From Delphinus delphis (taxonomy: Eukaryota > Chordata > Mammalia > Artiodactyla > Delphinidae): a stretch of 64,000 nt of DNA. This document shows positions 62,914-64,000 of the stretch, one piece after another (positions within the stretch are counted from its first letter, which is position 1; each line of letters begins with the position of its first letter). Position numbers and translations under genes: made by a program. The stretch covers positions 46,404,006 through 46,468,005 of the forward strand of contig NC_082684.1 in the NCBI RefSeq assembly GCF_949987515.2, given 5' to 3'. The notes beneath the pieces were generated by a model. The model saw only the letters and a program-made list of their open reading frames with translations. It was not told where the DNA came from and did no database searches.

Positions 62914-63552
62914 TCACTGATCCTCCGTATTCACAGATTCTGTATTTGCGAATTCACCTACTTGCTAAAAATTTCTTGTAACCAAAAATCAACATTCGCA
63001 GCATTCTCATCGTCATTCACGGACCTGTGCAGACTGGCAGAAAATGAGTCCTTGGAGCACGTGTTCCTGGCTGGAGTCAAACAGGCCTTGTTGCTCAGCC
63101 TTCCCATGTCAGTTCTCATATTGTAAACCAGTGTCGTTTACAAGGTTGTTTAGCGCCATGTTTTTCTAACTTTGGTGCTTTTCGTTGGTGATTTACTGTT
63201 TAAAATCGCCCCCAAGTGTAGGGCTGGTGTGCTGGCTAGTGTTGCTCAGTGCAAGAGGCTGTGATGTGCTTTAGGGAGAAAACACATGTGTTGGACAAGT
63301 TTTGTTCAGCATGAGTAAGAGTGCTGTTGGCCTTGAATGCAGATATTAATGAATCAACAATATGTATTAAATAAGATGTCTTTAAACATATATAAAATAA
63401 TGTTATGTATTGATAGGTTAATGAAAATGTCATGAGGTTTGCAGGAACCTAGTCTAGTATTTCCCCTAGCAGCAGGGGGGTTCAGTGTTTGCTAAGTCAG
63501 TGTTCACAGAGACTTCACAGAACGTTGGCACCGCAAATAATGAGAACAGACT
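62914..63552 (+). mobile_element. Tigger/pogo-type DNA transposon remnant with transposase relic
   Basis: The ends are imperfect inverted repeats (CACTGATCCTCCGTATTCAC on the left; the right end reads CCGCAAATAATGAGAACAGAC). The middle, about 63205-63390, is a decayed CENP-B-like transposase N-terminus: after an ATC in place of the start ATG, the phrase AATGAATCAACAATATGTAT encodes the NESTI.. helix-turn-helix part in one frame. Frames are broken by stops and indels. It is about 640 bases and not functional. The exact Tigger subfamily is not assigned. Confidence 0.75.
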
Positions 63553-63610
63553 AATATAGTTACGGATACAATTCTTCATTCCGTCTTCCATCCTGGAGCA
63601 TTTTTGTCTT

Positions 63611-63790
63611 AGGCTAGCAGTTCTCAACCCTGGCTGCACATTCAACCCCTCTGCAGCCTTAAAAATAAGCCCAATGCCCAGATCCCAGCCCAGACCAAGT
63701 AACTGAAAATCTCTGTAGTGCAGTCAGAGCGTTCATACTTTCTGATGCATGTGAGTGGTTTCAATGGCTAGCCAGGCTGAGAACCACCGT
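63611..63790 (+). repeat. MER5A-like hAT DNA transposon
   Basis: Begins CTAGCAGTTCTCAACCCTGG, with CTGCACATTCAACCCCTCTG inside, and ends with the inverted match GCTGAGAACCACCGTCC. The size (about 180 bases) fits MER5A. Confidence 0.8.
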
Positions 63791-64000
63791 CCTGGGCTGT
63801 CTTCTTACCTCAGTGTTCCCCTCAAACTCTGCCCACATCCTGGACATTGCAAACCTCCCCAGGTCGGCCGCCTGGTCTTAATAAAATGCCCCCAAAGAAT
63901 GGGCACTTTTTTACTCTTTAAGTCACTTCAAAAGAAAACATACACATCATCGCTTTGGCTTCACATGCAGAATTCTGTTCAGGCTCTTCAGTCCAGGATT

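Larger units (their letters stand above)
53911..64000 (-). other. SAMD4A: SAMD4A intron upstream of exon 53647 (incomplete)
   Basis: At least 10.1 kb of intron; its 5' end lies outside the window. I searched it for the preceding SAMD4A exon (the segment before LSGQAHH) and did not find it. It holds a purine microsatellite (55676-55725), a Tigger-type remnant with transposase relic (62914-63552) and a MER5A-like copy (63611-63790). The stretch 56000-62900 has no recognised repeat or gene. Confidence 0.8.

Overview
The window is eukaryotic nuclear DNA from a mammal, most likely a cetacean. Three copies of a tRNA-derived SINE on the minus strand (8019-8221, 17183-17317, 38179-38382) match the CHR-2 type known from whales and their close relatives. 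A CHR-1-type SINE lies at 33536-33843, and a cetartiodactyl-style L1 3' end at 28660-29090. MIR, L2, MER5 and Tigger remnants make up the older mammalian repeat background. Nothing prokaryotic or viral was recognised.

The only gene I can support is the 3' two-thirds of SAMD4A (Smaug homologue 1), read right to left on the minus strand. Ten coding exons were placed by eye from protein similarity and GT/AG borders: 53647-53910, 42403-42512, 40104-40190, 31900-32233, 29560-29645, 24551-24669, 19952-20153, 18487-18613, 10770-10853 and 5044-5072. Joined, they give 1,442 bases in one open frame: two bases finishing a split codon, 479 further residues and a TAG stop. If the missing part has the human length, the exons fill residues about 239 to 718, which I recall as the human total. 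The first exons and the promoter lie beyond position 64000.

The protein is a cytoplasmic RNA-binding repressor. The window encodes a Ser-rich segment, the SAM domain that reads Smaug-recognition hairpins (split over two exons at 42403-42512 and 40104-40190), an Ala/Pro-rich linker, a PHAT-like helical segment, an Arg/Gly-rich segment and a conserved C-terminus. A long 3' UTR probably runs from 5043 to about 320. It contains a (CA)n tract of about 67 units in transcript sense and ends at a pair of AATAAA signals.

The rest is intron with interspersed repeats. The clearest composite structure is a Tigger DNA transposon (33334-34141) with a CHR-1 SINE inserted in it. No new multigene system is visible. 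The points worth a second look are frame-preserving exons, transcribed CA tracts, unmasked AT-rich blocks that may be regulatory, and SINE structures useful for phylogeny.
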